Under the pieces are notes generated by a model. The model saw nothing but the letters and a program-made list of their open reading frames with translations, ran no database searches and was not told where the DNA came from. From Cliona cf. orientalis (Eukaryota > Porifera > Demospongiae > Clionaida > Clionaidae), in contig OZ005689.1 in the NCBI GenBank assembly GCA_963930775.1, positions 20,961,262 to 21,025,261 on the forward strand: a DNA stretch of 64,000 bases, in the 5' to 3' direction. Below, in pieces: positions 47,481 to 58,352 of the stretch (position 1 is its first letter; each line of letters begins with the position of its first letter). Made by a program: the position numbers and the translations under genes.

Positions 47481-48666
47481 TACACTCAATAATAATAATA
47501 TTATGTCAACCGGTATTCATACCATGCATACCATAGTGTCCCAGGCTCCCTGTAAGTGTCCATGTACTGCACTTCAAGGGGTCAATGTAGCATTATGCAT
47601 ACCCCATGCAGGCAAAAATTGCAACTTGTGCTTAATCGCCCATGAGCTCTTACCCGGGACACTACAATACGTAAGACTCGCCAAGTGACAGCAGTATGTA
47701 GTGTAATAACTTGCACAACTTTAGAACATGCACCCTTCATGCACGTACAAAGGGCCTGGTTAAAAAAGGTTGCTTTTTTGTCCTTGAAGTACATAATATT
47801 GCTGGTTGCAAAAGCGTGATCATGTGACATTATTGGAATGTAATGATCTGTGGGGCATACTGGCATGTGTGTGCCCACCTTATGCACACAGCTCAAGGAA
47901 GTGGTGGTTAGTTTCTATTTAACACACACCAAAGTTGGCATTCAAGCTGGATATGCTACCTTTCGATCAGACTATTTGAGTGGGTGGGGCTGGCATGCGG
48001 GACTACACAGATACTGACGCGTGTATGTAAATCGAAATTCACATCATACACTACATACGCATCAAAGTTAATCTGGAATTATCAGAGCACAAAAATCTAT
48101 AATCAAGGGCTTGAGTACCTTTGCTATTATATTTATAATATTATAATATTATTATAATTTTACCTGATAGTCCGATCTTTTATGTACAATTCTTGATGGA
48201 ACTATATGTACACTGTACAAGAGCAAAATTAATAAAATCAGTCATCAATACAAATAAGGCGGGCTTGATATTCTAAAACTTACCTCCGCAGTACTGTCCC
48301 TGTCCAATATCCATCGCTGAGTACGCTGGGTACCTCAAGCGGTGACCGTAGCTTCGATCGTCGTACTGAGCGGCACGGTTTGAATATTCTCAGCCATGTT
48401 TACAGGCCCAAAGCGGTGTACTTTCCTTTGGCAATGGGTTCCTTCTATGAACGATTGTACGTCCTGTAGCTCGGCTCTCGACAAGTCGACAAGTACATAA
48501 CATAGTAGCTAGCTTATACTCGATGTGAATTTATCACGAGGGCTCGACTTATTATTTCGCGATTAACGTAGGCGTGGCCGTCATAAGCGCGTGACCACAC
48601 GTCATTTCCATAGTAACGCGGGCGCCGCAGACCAAGCGTGGGTGGAAGCGGGAGTTTCAGCTTGGA
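47481..48666. other. Right arm of the 9.2-kb transposon, no gene seen
   Basis: AT-rich, then CpG-rich from about 48270 (GCGTGACC, ACGCGGGCGCC). No convincing coding sequence. Confidence 0.5.
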
Positions 48667-48686
48667 CAGGCCTTAATAGCGCTGAG

Positions 48687-48738
48687 TTACTAATAGTAAT
48701 GATGATGATTAATGTCACAGTCACATCTGTTCACTACA
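48687..48738 (-). repeat. 3' LTR of gypsy element, second piece
   Basis: TTACTAATAG...CACTACA matches 53483-53537 apart from one fewer GAT triplet. It starts with the duplicated TT. Confidence 0.93.
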
Positions 48739-48755
48739 CAGCCCCCCTCTCTCAG
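48739..48755 (-). promoter_or_regulatory. Polypurine tract of gypsy element
   Basis: On the minus strand GAGAGAGGGGGGCTG lies directly before the 3' LTR, the usual position for the plus-strand DNA primer. Confidence 0.8.
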
Positions 48756-48770
48756 GAATACGTCTCGTAT

Positions 48771-51700
48771 TCATGAACTGAAAAAATCTGGAGGATGTCT
48801 GTTTCTGGTTGGGTACCTTCGGGGAGTCGGTGATTGAGGTGGACGGACACTAATTTGAGGGGGAGACTGTTGTCGACCTGGCAATAGATTATCTGTAGAA
48901 TCGCTATCTTCCACAATTTCCAGGTGAGTGCCAAATTCGTTATTCGTCGGTCCTTGTCGCTGCTCATCGCTAATGGTGTAGTCATTTGCTGGATGCTGAG
49001 TGTTATCGAACTGCTTGCTCAGACGGATATTCGGATGACATCTTTTAAGTCTGTCGAAATGGACAACTAATCTTTTAGCTCGATTTCTGACATGCTGTAT
49101 TCGATACGTCACTTGTGATAATCGCTTGACAACTTTAAATGGTCCTGTCCACCACTTGTGGAGTTTCTTTGACTTCCCCCGAGGTACCTGGGGGGTTAGT
49201 AACCATACCAACGCACCAACCTCGTGTGGCTCACCATGAACTTTCTTATTGTACACTTCTGTTTGCCTTTTTTGCTTTCCTTCCAGCGATTCTCGAGCTA
49301 AACTGTACGCCTGTGTCAGTGACTCCTGTAGTTTGGTGGCATACTCACCATGGCTCATGCTCTCTGGCTCTGCTGAACCATACATCAAATCAACTGGGAT
49401 CCTTGCTTGTCTCCCAAACATGAGATAGAAAGGAGTGAATCCAGTAGTAGCATGTACACTCGTATTATATGCCATACATGCTTTACTAACATACTCTTCC
49501 CAGTCCTCAGGACGTTCTCCCACAGAAGTCGCCAACATCCCCAGGAGTGTGCGATTCCAACGCTCTGCTAATCCGTCGGATTGTGGGTGATAGGCTGTCG
49601 TTCTAGATTTCTGTATGTTGAGAAGTTGGCACACTTCAGCCAGTAAACGAGACTCAAACTGGTGCCCCTGGTCACAGTGGAGCTGCTCTGGAGGTGAAAA
49701 TCAGAGGAACAGTTCGTTGGTTAGTTTCTTTGCAATTGTTGTGGCCTCTTGGTCAGGGATGGGATATGCTTCTGCCCATCGTGTAAAGTAGTCAGTAGCC
49801 ACTAAAATATACGAGTTTCCCGATTCTGACTGGGGGAATGGGCCTAGAATGTCTGTCGCCACCATTTGCATGGGGTATCCAACACAAACTGTTTGAAGTT
49901 TGGCTTTGTTCTTGGGATTAGGATGTTTCCGTTGTGCACAAGCACTGCATGTTTGACACCAATTTTTTACATCCCTGGCGTGTCCCGGCCAGTAGAATCT
50001 TTCTTTTAGTTTGGCCAGTACCTTGGCTTCTCCAAGGTGGCATCCAGTAGCTCCTTCATGTAGGTCCCGTAGAACATCCTCCCGCTCGGATTTCAGCATG
50101 ACTAGTTGATACACCATCCTAGAGCCATCGGAGCTTTCCCACTGTCGAAATAACACTCCATTCCGGATCACTAGCTGCTCCAACAGCTGCAACAATCGTC
50201 GCGTTTCCAAGCTCTGGGACTTCTGCTCGTCTGTGTCTGGTTTTACTTGCTCTTCCTTGGCCTTGAGGACCACGTTGAGGTCAGGATCTCTTTGTTGGAG
50301 CTCCCTCATTTCCGATTGATGAGATTGACTTTCAGAGGGTTGTGAGATGTGGGCCACTGTCTGATGCTCCTCACGACCACATTGATTGCAGGGTAGACGG
50401 GATAGTGCGTCTGCGTTCTGGTGACTCTTTCCTTGTCGATGGACAATACTGAAGTTAAATTGTTGTAGTTTCTCGAGCCGTCTCGCCAACTGCCCCTCTG
50501 GGTCTCTGAATGATTGCAACCACGTTAACGAGCCGTGGTCAGTACGCAGGGTGAATTCTCGGCCCAACAGGTAAGGCCGGAAGTGTTGTGTGAAGACTAC
50601 AACAGCCAATAGTTCTCGGCGAGTTACACAATACCTGCGTTCTGCCTTAGTCAAGGATCTGCTTGCGAAGGCTACCACACGTTCACGTCCCTCATCGTCC
50701 TTCTGAGAAAGCACAGCACCAATGCCAAAATCGCTGGCATCTGTATCCAAAATGAAGGGTCTGGCATAATCTGGATAGGCAAGTACCGGTGCTGTTGTAA
50801 GCTTTGCCTTCAGTTCATCAAAAGACTGCTGGCACTCTGCTGTCCACTTGAATGGGCAGTTTCTCTCCGTGAGCCGATGCAGGGGCTTAGCGATCTGTGA
50901 GAAATCCTGGATGAAACGTCTGTAGTAATTTGCGAAGCCTAAAAACTACTGGACCTCTTTGGTAGATCCTGGTTCCGGCCAATTGACCACTTTGTTGATT
51001 TTGATTGGGTCCGTCGAAATACCCTCACGAGATACAAGGTGTCCTAGGTACAATACTTCATCCTGTAAGAACGCACATTTTTTTGGCTTCAATCTTAACC
51101 CGGCCCCACGCAGACGCTCAAAAACATTCTGTAAGTTGCGAAGGTGTTCTTCAAATGATCGTCCCACCACCACGACGTCATCGAGATAAACCAAACATGA
51201 GGACCACTGGAGACCCGTCAAGACCAGATCCATCAGCCGTTGAAAGGTTGCCGGTCCGTTGCAGAGGCCAAAAGGTAGCACGTTAAACTCGAACAGCCCT
51301 TGCTGGGTGCAGAAAGCAGTCTTTTCTTTGTCACCTTCTTCCAATTCCACCTGCCAGTATCCGCTCAACATATCGAGTTTGGCTCCCGCCAGCGTATCCA
51401 ACGTGTCGTCTATACGTGGGAGAGGGTATGCGTCACGTCGCGTAATAGCGTTCACCTTCAAGGGCAGAGAATAGGTAGCAAAAGTGGGGGGGGGGGGGCT
51501 CAAACCTTTGATTGTGTACTGTGACAATGATGGTTAGGCTATGTGCATATGCCTATAGCCTCGTCTTTTGGGAAATCCGTCTCCACTGCTGCTACTGGAG
51601 TGGGTGGGGCTGCCTCTTCAACAATTCCCACCTTGGTGCCCTTAAAAACAACAACAGATTCACATTGAGTATTGATCATACGTATAGGCACATAGGGTGA

Positions 51701-53145
51701 GGAAACATTGACCAATGCATTGGCTACACTCACCGGTAACCGTCCTGAACGGTCTCCCTCGAGCACCCATATTCCATCTCGTAGTGGTTTGTCAATCCTT
51801 GCAGGCACTTCCTTTTCGCTGAAAGCCGGAATACGGATTGTTTCATCCAGGGTCACTCGTGCTTGCACAATCACTGGTTCGGAGGACACATCATCCATCG
51901 CAATGGCTACTCCTCGGTTGCCGAACTGCAAGCGTCGTTGTCCTATCTCCAGTGTGCACTGGTTATCCCGCAAGAAATCCCCTCCTAGTATGGCTTCTGT
52001 TGTCAACGCTGATGCCACCACCACTTGGGTGTAAAAATGCTCTCCGGCGATATCGATGTCCACAAATGTTGTACCCCAAACCTCCAGTGGCCTCCCTGCT
52101 ACTCCAACTAGTGGCTTTCCTGTCCAGGGCTTAAGTGGTGTCTTTGATGGAGGGAGACTCTCCCATTTATCATGATGGATGAGAGTGACAGCTGCTCCTG
52201 TGTCCAGGATATATTTGGTGGGGGTACCATTCATCCTTCCGGATATGACAAAATTGCAGTTCTTCGGGACCATGGCGACTGTGTCGTTAGATGCAGGTCG
52301 GTTGCTCCGTCGTGGACTGGCACAGCCACGAGCAAAATGTCCTGCCTGACCACATTTGTGACAAATAATCGCATTCGGGCGGGTTGCCGTAATAGGTGTA
52401 GGAGCAGGGGAAGGAGCAGGGGGCGGGGGAGTTGTTTGTGGTACTTGCTTCTCAAGCCGATCTAGTCTCTCCATCATAGCTCGTAGCATCTCCATCATTT
52501 TGTCCTGTTTACTCTGGACTGCGGCAACAATTTGACTTTCCTGTAGGTCCACTGAGGCAACTTTGTGGGGACGTGGGAGCAGGTAGGATTCCATCTCGAG
52601 GGTGGCGCTGACGGCATCAACTAGTTTATCGGGTCTTTTCTGCTTAACATTGAAAGCCACTTGCGGGTTATCCAATTGACTCAGGTACTGATTGAGGGCA
52701 AGTCGTTCACGTGCCTTTTCATCTAGGTCTGGGAAGGCTCGGTCCGCCAGAACACGCAATTCATCAGCATACTCGGCCCATCCTTCTCCCGGTTTACGCT
52801 TCCGGGTACTGAACTCACTGAGGTAGAGTTCCATTTTTGTTCTCAGGTTCAAATCTCTCTTTTGAGTGCCTTCCTCAGGGAATCATAGTCAGCCTTACTC
52901 GTGTCAGGCAGTCTTCCATAGGCGGTCTGGGCCCGTCCTACTAACCGCACCCTCATCCATAATAATTTTCCCGCGTCATCCCATTCGTTTACCGCGGCCA
53001 CGCCCTCAAAGTGGTCCACCCAGTCATCAAACGATCCCGTCCCATTAAACGGCTCTGGGGTTATGAGAGGTCGAGGCTTCGTACGTGGGGTTCCAGTTCG
53101 CTCTCCGCCACCATCATCACCGGTACCTTCTTCGCCGTCAGCCAT
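48771..53145 (-). pseudogene. gypsy gag-pol, broken
   Basis: Minus-strand order: gag (from MADGEEG, 53145), a CCHC knuckle (CHKCGQAGHFARGC, about 52360), protease (LDTGAAVTLI, about 52190), reverse transcriptase with YLDD (about 51185), RNase H (DTDASDFGIG, 50750), integrase with a zinc region and DDE acids in ATDILGPF, CDQGHQF and LAERWNRT, and a C-terminal tail ending at 48771. This is Ty3/gypsy order (RT before integrase). Lesions: two frame changes in gag near 52855, loss of the N-terminal part of RT with a C-run junction near 51490-51540, TAG at about 50948, and TGA at about 49696. No envelope-like ORF. The element cannot make its own full polyprotein. Confidence 0.92.
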
Positions 53146-53186
53146 AGACGGTCTAGTCTCGATCGATCGCGTCAGGTGACTTTTCG

Positions 53187-53204
53187 ATCCTGCCGACTAT
53201 GCCA
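53187..53204 (-). promoter_or_regulatory. Primer-binding site, tRNA-Ser-like
   Basis: One base inside the 5' LTR, the minus strand reads TGGCATAGTCGGCAGGAT. Its complement resembles the 3' end of metazoan tRNA-Ser (AGA/TGA type, ...CCTGCCGACTACGCCA) with one G-U-compatible difference. The tRNA identity is from memory. Confidence 0.7.
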
Positions 53205-53205
53205 G

Positions 53206-53537
53206 TGTAATGGTCGGTGAAGTAGCCCGGCCGAGTAATAATATTACCAACGCACGATAACTTTTTATTATTGCATACGACTGACTGTACCAACTGACTA
53301 TTTTACAGAATCACTGAGTCTATGTACCATGAGCATGAACGACAAAAGGTGCGTGTGCAAAAACCACCGTCCGTGTGCAAAACCACAACATACTAATCCA
53401 ACAACCAATAATAATGACAATGACAATAACTCATAATGATGATCAATGATAGTTTGATAATAAGATCATAGGGTAACACAACTTACTAATAGTAATGATG
53501 ATGATGATTAATGTCACAGTCACATCTGTTCACTACA
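53206..53537 (-). repeat. 5' LTR of gypsy element (intact)
   Basis: 332 bp, TGTAATGG...CACTACA. It serves as the empty-site reference for the 9.2-kb transposon inserted in the other LTR. Confidence 0.93.
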
Positions 53538-53600
53538 CCCATAACTATAGTTTACATGTCACAGTCACATCTGTTCACTACACCCATAACTATAGTTTAC
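53511..53600. repeat. Exact 45-bp tandem duplication spanning the LTR end
   Basis: ATGTCACAGTCACATCTGTT...ATAGTTTAC at 53511-53555 is repeated without change at 53556-53600. It covers the last 27 bases of the LTR and 18 bases of flank. Confidence 0.95.
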
Positions 53601-54289
53601 ATGTTTCAACTCTATGAACATAGCATATCACTATGAAGCCAAAAATCTACATTTTCTAATAGACCAAAAAACAGAAAAGTGAAAAATAATAATCTTCCAC
53701 ACATTTTAGCAATTATTAGAAAATGAAAAAATATCCCAAGTGGACACTTTTCTCAAAGCGGGTCACAAAATTGGCAAAATTTCTCCTTATGAAATACCGT
53801 AGGTCGGGTTTTAATTGTGAATATCTATTGCGAATTGCGAGTTTTTCTACGTTTCGCAACTAATAGATTCACAAACACAAACGTGCATTTATACTACAGT
53901 ATGGTACGGGGTTGTCCATCGCAATTATTGAATTCACAATTTGGCCTGACTTGACTAGAACGCTATTATTAAACTACGCTATTAAAACCTGTCCTACGGT
54001 ATCTGGCTAGCTATACTATGGTACTACATACCATTTTTTACCTTCGCCGCAAAGCGTAGGCTGAGGGTTAGTGCTGTGCCTTGCTGGTCAGTCGTCAATG
54101 CAGTGACAGTGTAAACAGGTAGTGCCTCTCAAGTGCATAATTCAGTTTACATATGTCACAGTGGCTTTCAGTTTTTGTAGTGATGTAGCCTGGTGCCTTC
54201 CCCTAACTCCCATTGACTCTGAAGAAACAGTACCAGTCAATACTCCCGATACTTACTGAACAGGATGAGACATGCTATAGATCAACACG
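53601..54289. other. Intronic non-coding sequence
   Basis: AT-rich sequence in the long intron of the cysteine-cluster gene. No gene or clear repeat seen. Confidence 0.5.
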
Positions 54290-54424
54290 TGGTGGCTCAA
54301 GCCAGTGGCCCTGGGTTCGATTCCCGGTGGCTGCCCGGATTTTTTCTCTTCCAGCTAGCTTTAGGATGTAGATGGGGTGATGAGAGTGTGTGTGCCCATC
54401 CTTGTTAAGCTAAGAACTTTCATG
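54290..54424 (+). repeat. tRNA-derived SINE, 5'-truncated copy
   Basis: Identical over 135 bp to 54578-54712: GGTGGCTCAAGCC, the B box GGTTCGATTCC, then a body with TTTTTTCTCTTCC. It lacks the A box. Confidence 0.8.
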
Positions 54425-54550
54425 TAATTACTATTGTTGGGGCTCTGTGCTTTGGTGATTTAATTATCCCGGCAGACTCCGTGAACGTAGTTTGGGTATA
54501 GGGTTGACTTTCGCCCTTAAAGGTGGAAGGGGGGAGTTCGGGTGCCTAAG

Positions 54551-54712
54551 GGTGGTCGTAGCTCAGTGGTAGAGCGCTGGTGGCTCAAGCCAGTGGCCCT
54601 GGGTTCGATTCCCGGTGGCTGCCCGGATTTTTTCTCTTCCAGCTAGCTTTAGGATGTAGATGGGGTGATGAGAGTGTGTGTGCCCATCCTTGTTAAGCTA
54701 AGAACTTTCATG
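54551..54712 (+). repeat. tRNA-derived SINE with A and B boxes
   Basis: GGTGGTCGTAGCTCAGTGGT contains the pol III A box (TAGCTCAGTGG, 54559) and GGTTCGATTCC (54602) is the B box. D and T arms fold well, but the acceptor stem is mostly wobble pairs and the anticodon loop lacks U33, so it is a tRNA-like head rather than a working tRNA. A 90-bp body follows. Confidence 0.7.
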
Positions 54713-54909
54713 AGTCATGCATACATGTAGCAGTGAGAGTTCTGCACTCCTGTAGATGTTAGCCTAGAAAAAATCACTAATAACATTCTAATAACATTGT
54801 GCTGTATATGTGGAAATATTCACCAGAGGATAATGCAACCTTTACCGTATTGGCAAACAATGTTATTTTGTGAGTTACACTCATAAGGTATCCGTATTGG
54901 GTGATATTT

Positions 54910-55560
54910 GTGACCAGAGATCTGGGAAAACCCGGCATATAGCGAATTTTATGATTTTTTAGGTAGCTACATATTTGATAAGCTCTACCATGGGGCTTAC
55001 CCGCATTCAAGTTTCAGAGCGACTGTGCGCTTTGTTGTGGAGATACAGCGCTTTGTTTGCGATCGCGCCACACCCCCAATAATTGAAAAAAATTACAGTC
55101 CAAAAGCGTTGCTATGCACGCGTATGGCGTTTCCGCATACTACGCGTGACCCGGAAATCAATTAAATGGACCTGGGCGGAGCCATTCGAAATGAACGTAA
55201 AGATCAAGCAAGAGTTGAATTTCGTTGTTGACAACGACAGCCGATTGTTCTTAGATGCCCAAGAAGCTAAAAAGGTGAGCGAACGTACAGTAGTTTGATG
55301 AATCTAGCTGTATCTAGGTAGGGAATTCTAATTAGCGCCCATAGCAACGGGCTCCGTGTACGGCTGCCGTACAGACTAGGTAGGTCAAAATGAAGGCTTA
55401 TTTCGCCTTGGTAACTTACGTTTACCCTCCGTAGGTGGTGGCAAAGATATGAATATAACACAAACTCGACCTTGACATTTTTTGACATGAGGTACTAAAA
55501 GCGCGCATTGCGCTGCTTGGGCGTTCTCGCGATATGCCGGGTTTTCCCAGATCCGGTCAC
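54910..55560 (+). mobile_element. MITE family A, copy 2 (651 bp)
   Basis: Ends GTGACCAGAGATCTGGGAAA and its inverse (right end GTGACCGGATCTGGGAAAAC), with ATTT on both sides (54906-54909, 55561-55564). An ATG at 55191 opens 28 codons ending AAAAAG|GTGAGC at 55274. It sits 80 bp upstream of exon 4 of the cysteine-cluster gene. Confidence 0.9.
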
Positions 55561-55996
55561 ATTTTTCAAACTGCACAACTTCATTCTCGTCTCCCTCCGA
55601 CAAACTCACTGAAAACATAATTATTATTTGTTGCTACAGGTCACACATGTACTTTTCCTGGGTGTAAGAATGTTTTAGTTTTGGATGGCAATCAAAAAAA
55701 TCAAAGATCTATTTGTATTGCAAAGGATGCAGGCTACATTGAGTTATCAAGTATTTCAGGCTCAATAAAGTCTGGGTGCATTAATACGCCTCAGTATAAT
55801 TCCAGATTTTGTGAGGTACATACACCATACACCTAGAGCTTGCAATACTCAACCTATTCATCTTAATGAAGGCCAACTGGAGACAGAAGAGCCAAAAGAT
55901 TTCAGTAGCACACACTTGCATGGTGCCAGTGCAGGTGAACCTGTTGTACAACTTTTGCTGGAGAAGAAAACAACTAGGCATGACACCTACTACAAG

Positions 55997-57487
55997 GTAG
56001 TTTCCATACAGACTATACTGTATATGTGAAAGTTGTCACTCGATACAAATTTCAGCTACCTTTTTGTATTGTAGAAACAGTTTATGGGAATATGGTAAAG
56101 GTCGGTACCGTATGGCGGATAATTTTCGTGGAAAGTCTGAAAAGGCCCTCAAAATTAATTTTTGTGGTTTTAAATTTTGTGGCAGCAACTAGTCCAGGGG
56201 CGTGGCACTGCTGCACAAGCGATAATGTATTCGTTACACGTGCTCACAATCTTGTTTGTTTACTAAGCCATACCTACAGAGACTTGGACTAATAGCATGA
56301 GATATAAGAATATTAGCTAGTGTTGTAGACACTTTCAGCTGGATGACAATGGCTACTGTTACTGTTGCTTGCTAATACTGGAAACTGTTGGCCACGCCCA
56401 TCATCATATCACCATAATATGTGACTGTACCTGGAAAAACCCGGCATCTCGCAAAAATACTGAAAATCGCGATTGTGCAACTACCACTCATAACCTACCA
56501 GCTGCGCGATTTTGGAAGCGATCGCGCGTACAGTTTTTCAGATATGACGCGTTTTATTCGCTCGTGTCCGCTGTATTGGAATAGAGAAAATACGATCTAA
56601 ACACGTTGCTACGGAGATGGGAGGGGCCTCCGTATACGTCCGCATACGTCACGTGTCAGGTGCGGTTTGTAAAGAATCAGCTGACAGAAAAGGTCGATAA
56701 CAAAGCCGAAGAGCCAGGTAAGGATTTAAAATAGTATTCTGATTAAAAAAATGTGTTTGTGGAGGTGCATAAAGTAATTTAGGCCTATTTTAGAATCTTA
56801 GTTTAGCCGATTTGAGATACAGTGTACGATAGTATGAATCTAGCCGTAGTAACCACACTGGTCTTCGGACTTAGATCCATCTTGCGCTTGTGTAGGGGTT
56901 GGTTTACACAGCAAATGTAGCTTTTGCAGAAAATTCATGGCAAAATAACAAAGCCAAGTGGCGTAAATGTAATATAAACGCCATGCTTTCATTATAGGGA
57001 TTAATGGTGCTCGGTAAAGTGACAAGACGATATCGGCAATGAACAGAATATCAGCTTAAGAAACAGCCAGGTAACGACTAGAGAGTAGTATTCTACTACT
57101 AAAATAGGGAGGTTCATGAAGTGAACTAAACATAGTTTAGTGCAGTGACCTGTCTACATACGGTGTATAATATTTGCTACACTTTTTAGGACTGAGATCC
57201 CCTCGTGTTAATGAAGGGGTTATTATTATAGCTTTAAAGAGATACTATGCATGGGAAGAGCAAACAATAAAAATGAGTTAGTCGCCATGTTTCTTTCCAT
57301 TACAAAACATATCCATTGAAGCAGGGACATTCACTGCTATCAATGGTCGGGCAGATGTACAAGCTCTTTAATTAGTGTGCGTATTGTTTCCTAATTGAAA
57401 GTGGCGAATATAATGAATAAATTGACCTAATTAACCTTTGACCGTCTTCTATAGCATTGAACAGTGACCATGGTCTATGGCTGAACG
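55997..57487. other. Mostly non-coding, with a diverged MITE A relative
   Basis: Expected downstream exons of the cysteine-cluster gene were not found. At 56419-56720 a sequence begins GTGACTGTACCTGGAAAAAC, then CCGGCATCTCGC, like MITE A, and leads to a donor-like CCAG|GTAAGG at 56716. No matching right terminus was seen. Confidence 0.4.
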
Positions 57488-58197
57488 ATGGAATCTCAGG
57501 CAGCGAATCATTACCAGACTAGAGGAAACCGCGTTAACTATAAGGAGCTGACCAAAGTTGTCCTACCAAGAGCTGTGAGGGAAAAGCAAGAGACCAAGCT
57601 GTACTCTGTCAATATAGTAGAGCACTCATAAGGTTTAAATTCACTATATTGGATATGACAGCTGTGAAGATGAATGGCGCGATGAAGGTGACATTGTCGA
57701 TTTGTCTGAGGCACAACCAAGTCATCTACTCTCATCTACTCTCATCTAATTACAGCCTGTATCAAGAATTGGCGTTATTGATCAAGACGAGCCCACGTAG
57801 ACCCAGGAAAGAAAACCCTGAGGTAAAGATCTCTATGAGTTTTGACAAATTGCAATTTGATGGTGTATTCGAAAGCTGGGAACACTGAAACGTGAAGAAA
57901 GAGGTGTTAAGAAGTATATATACAATACGCCATTACTCTGATCTGTATTCTCTTCTGGGAAGTAAATGGTTTATTAGAGGGATTAATGAAAATGGTGATT
58001 TTTGTTACGTTGTGCTCGACACAGTCATGTTTTATCTCTCCGAGAGACTGCCCCTTGTCGACTATCAGCCTACAGAAAATGGATCAGGATTAAAAAAGCT
58101 GTACTTCAGAGGCTACAGTTTAGTGTTTTCATTTGTGAGACGATGGTGTAGCCAGCAAGGAATATTTAATACATCAATAATTCAAAAGATCACATGA
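57488..58197 (+). pseudogene. Chromobarrel/tudor-knot-like protein fragment, decayed
   Basis: An ATG at 57488 starts MESQAANHYQTRGNRVNYKE...TKLYSVNIVE. After a frame change near 57627 another frame reads IHYIGYDSCEDEWRDEGDIVDL, which matches the core of chromobarrel-type folds (HYxGYxxxxDEWR). Beyond 57750 comes RPRKENPEVKISMSFDKLQFDG, a TGA near 57886, then LLGSKWFIRGINENGDFCYVVLDTVMFYLSERLPLVDY and a stop at 58195. The second half recurs, as I remember, in uncharacterised invertebrate transposon-linked proteins. Function unknown. Confidence 0.5.
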
Positions 58198-58352
58198 CAA
58201 TCACTGTACATATTTACCCTCAAGCATGAGGTATGCATGACATAAATTAATGCATGTGTATACATGGCTCATATTCAAAAATACTTAGTCTTGTCCTACT
58301 GAAGTTTGTTGAGTATAGTGTAGTCTTGATCAATAACGCCAGTTCTATGCTA

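Larger units (their letters stand above)
39465..48686 (+). mobile_element. Unclassified DNA transposon, 9.2 kb, perfect 20-bp TIR, TT target duplication
   Basis: Left end CTCAGCGCTATTAAGGCCTG (39465-39484); the exact reverse complement ends the element (48667-48686). The gypsy LTR breaks at AACTT|...|TTACTAAT, while the intact partner LTR reads AACTTACTAAT (53479-53489), so TT was duplicated on insertion. One long gene (41602-45261) is inside, with a probable 5' untranslated exon ending CAAG|GTAAGT at 40134 and an acceptor at 41575. A 135-bp hairpin and a minisatellite region are also inside. The termini do not start with CAC and the 2-bp TT duplication fits no superfamily I know well. Confidence 0.92.
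39184..53537 (-). mobile_element. Ty3/gypsy LTR retrotransposon, with a 9.2-kb DNA transposon in its 3' LTR
   Basis: LTRs of about 332 bp start TGTAATGG and end CACTACA on the plus strand. The right one (5' LTR for this minus-strand element) is 53206-53537. The left one is split into 39184-39464 and 48687-48738. CCCA flanks both outer ends (39180-39183 and 53538-53541), a 4-bp target duplication. By eye the LTRs differ by about three substitutions and two small indels (roughly 1%). A tRNA-Ser-like primer-binding site and a purine tract are present at the expected places. The coding region is decayed. It lies in the third intron of the cysteine-cluster gene. Confidence 0.93.
29525..55996 (+). 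pseudogene. Cysteine-cluster (CxC5/CxC6-like, KDZ-associated) gene split by nested transposons
   Basis: Exons: 29525-29724, 29814-30213, 30667-30684 joined to 38562-38734 (interrupted by a MULE), and 55640-55996. Each junction is GT-AG and the phases agree across all of them, even over the 17-kb intron created by the gypsy insertion. Visible motifs: VPKRWEIVANFASRGNEGI, STCVKCGG, HYGYHTCGAMGHLYYD, YFVSSQETAFEQTMLANFD, SDRLK|LDRRRFEASHLRYS, then CTFPGCKNVLVLDGNQKNQR...GCINTPQYNSRFCEVH, then TTRHDTYYK. The two Cys clusters resemble CxC5/CxC6, which accompany KDZ transposases in fungi. Lesions besides the MULE: frame changes near 29583, 29935 and 55832. The 3' end beyond 55996 was not found. Confidence 0.7.

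Noticed and set aside
39465..48686. Explaining the split LTR as an inversion between 39464 and 48687
   Set aside because: The 20-bp inverted repeats end exactly at the breakpoints, the TT duplication matches the empty site, and the interior carries a transposase-like gene; insertion explains all three.
54551..54627. A functional tRNA gene
   Set aside because: A and B boxes are present, but the acceptor stem is mostly wobble pairs and the anticodon loop lacks U33. The repeated body downstream fits a SINE.
56026..56292. 88-codon plus-strand frame as the next exon of the cysteine-cluster gene
   Set aside because: It has no family motif and no phase-compatible acceptor.
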